A DNA stretch of 64,000 nt, taken from positions 172,003 to 236,002 of the forward strand of contig NZ_BSFQ01000006.1 in assembly GCF_027922425.1 (NCBI RefSeq). Reading direction: 5' to 3'. A program made the translations under genes and the position numbers. The notes beneath the pieces are model-generated. The model saw nothing but the letters and a program-made list of their open reading frames with translations. It had not been told where the DNA came from and made no database searches. This stretch comes from Pseudonocardia halophobica. GTDB taxonomy: Bacteria; Actinomycetota; Actinomycetes; Mycobacteriales; Pseudonocardiaceae. Shown here in pieces: positions 63,789 through 64,000 of the stretch (position 1 is its first letter; the number at the start of each line of letters is the position of its first letter).

Positions 63789-63903
63789 TTAGGTTGTGTC
63801 TGGGTAGGGGCGTTGGCAGGTGTGGCAGGCGCCGGTCCAGATGCCGAGGAGGGTCTGGAGTTCGCGGAGGACGGCGTAGAGGGTCAGGCCGGCGCAGGGG
63901 CTT
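63789..63903 (-). pseudogene. C-terminal fragment of a transposase
   Basis: Reading leftwards: CAGLTLYAVLRELQTLLGIW, TGACHTCQRPYPDTT, stop at 63789. It looks like the last ~37 residues of a transposase with a zinc-knuckle-like end (CHTC). The upstream part is cut off at 63903/63904 where an IS3-type end begins. Exact family not determined. Confidence 0.45.
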
Positions 63904-64000
63904 TGAACCGCCCCGGGTCTGGTGGAGGCTCTGAACCCACGGAAGGGTCGGAGCTATGGCAGCGCCGAGGAAGTACCCGGACCAGATGCGGGAGCAGTCG
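63904..64000 (+). mobile_element. left end of an IS3-family element, continues past the edge
   Basis: TGAACCGCCCCGGGT at 63904 is the common left end of actinobacterial IS3 elements. From 63956 an OrfA frame opens (MAAPRKYPDQMREQS), the usual beginning of such transposases, and runs off the window. It is inserted into the transposase fragment on its left, so two mobile elements are nested here. Confidence 0.7.

Noticed and set aside
1..64000. CRISPR arrays, tRNA, rRNA or riboswitches
   Set aside because: No regularly spaced direct repeats, cloverleaf-like genes with CCA ends, rRNA stretches or recognisable riboswitch cores were seen by eye; a covariance-model search would be needed to exclude small RNAs.

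Overview
The sequence looks like a high-GC actinomycete chromosome, most plausibly a filamentous genus near Pseudonocardia. The signs are strong G/C bias at third codon positions, GTG starts, an actinobacterial-type LexA box, and a CslA-GlxA-GH6 hyphal-tip glycan operon. The genus is inference; no rRNA or tRNA gene was seen. The window is an accessory region: two thirds of it holds predicted conflict/signalling systems, an exopolysaccharide locus and insertion sequences.

Layout. (1) 1-4.8 kb, minus strand: a coupled operon of a SEFIR-domain protein, a P-loop/helical-repeat protein, a band-7/SPFH-like protein and a small membrane protein. (2) 5.1-6.9 kb, plus: a TRPM-type SLOG (LSDAT) sensor with two 2-TM SLATT-like proteins, a probable nucleotide-triggered membrane-effector system. 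(3) 7-13 kb: secreted protein, zinc metallopeptidase, Ser/Thr kinase divergent from an FHA protein, LMW phosphatase, lipoprotein. (4) 13-25.8 kb: a proteolysis-centred island: TIR-FGE fusion, small orphan protein, cytoplasmic M6 metalloprotease, Gmad2-LysM protein (broken by an IS3 element), papain-like C1 protease divergent from a chagasin-type inhibitor, an EACC1-like protein, and a 1475-residue caspase-STAND-WD40 protein. Several promoter regions here carry a shared dyad whose best form is TACGCAGTACTGCGTA.

(5) 25.8-47.2 kb: polysaccharide genes. A sugar-phosphate transferase is followed by a decayed IS256-type element, then cslA-glxA-GH6 cellulase (glxA carries two frameshifts). Next comes a lower-GC Wzx/Wzy/Wzc block with four glycosyltransferases, rmlA-rmlC-rmlB, and a ugd gene broken by a second IS3 element. 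(6) 47.4-53.1 kb: small secreted protein, LexA-box-preceded DUF222/HNH protein, membrane protein, and a sigma-like plus NB-ARC-TPR locus whose ATPase segment lies in inverted orientation. (7) 53.2-63.7 kb: lipoprotein and membrane proteins leading into a tightly coupled operon: NfeD-like, TerY-type vWA, PP2C, kinase with zinc ribbon, radical SAM activase-like protein, coiled-coil protein, ClpB-like AAA+ and a helical-repeat protein. (8) The last 210 bp hold two nested transposon fragments.

How the parts may work together (inference): the island concentrates threat-sensing modules of four designs (SEFIR, SLOG/SLATT, TIR/caspase-STAND, TerY-P phospho-signalling) beside surface-polysaccharide genes, as in a defence/adaptation island. 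At least six apparent single-base frameshifts occur, so some 'broken' genes may be sequence errors; the two IS3 insertions are real structures with intact target duplications.
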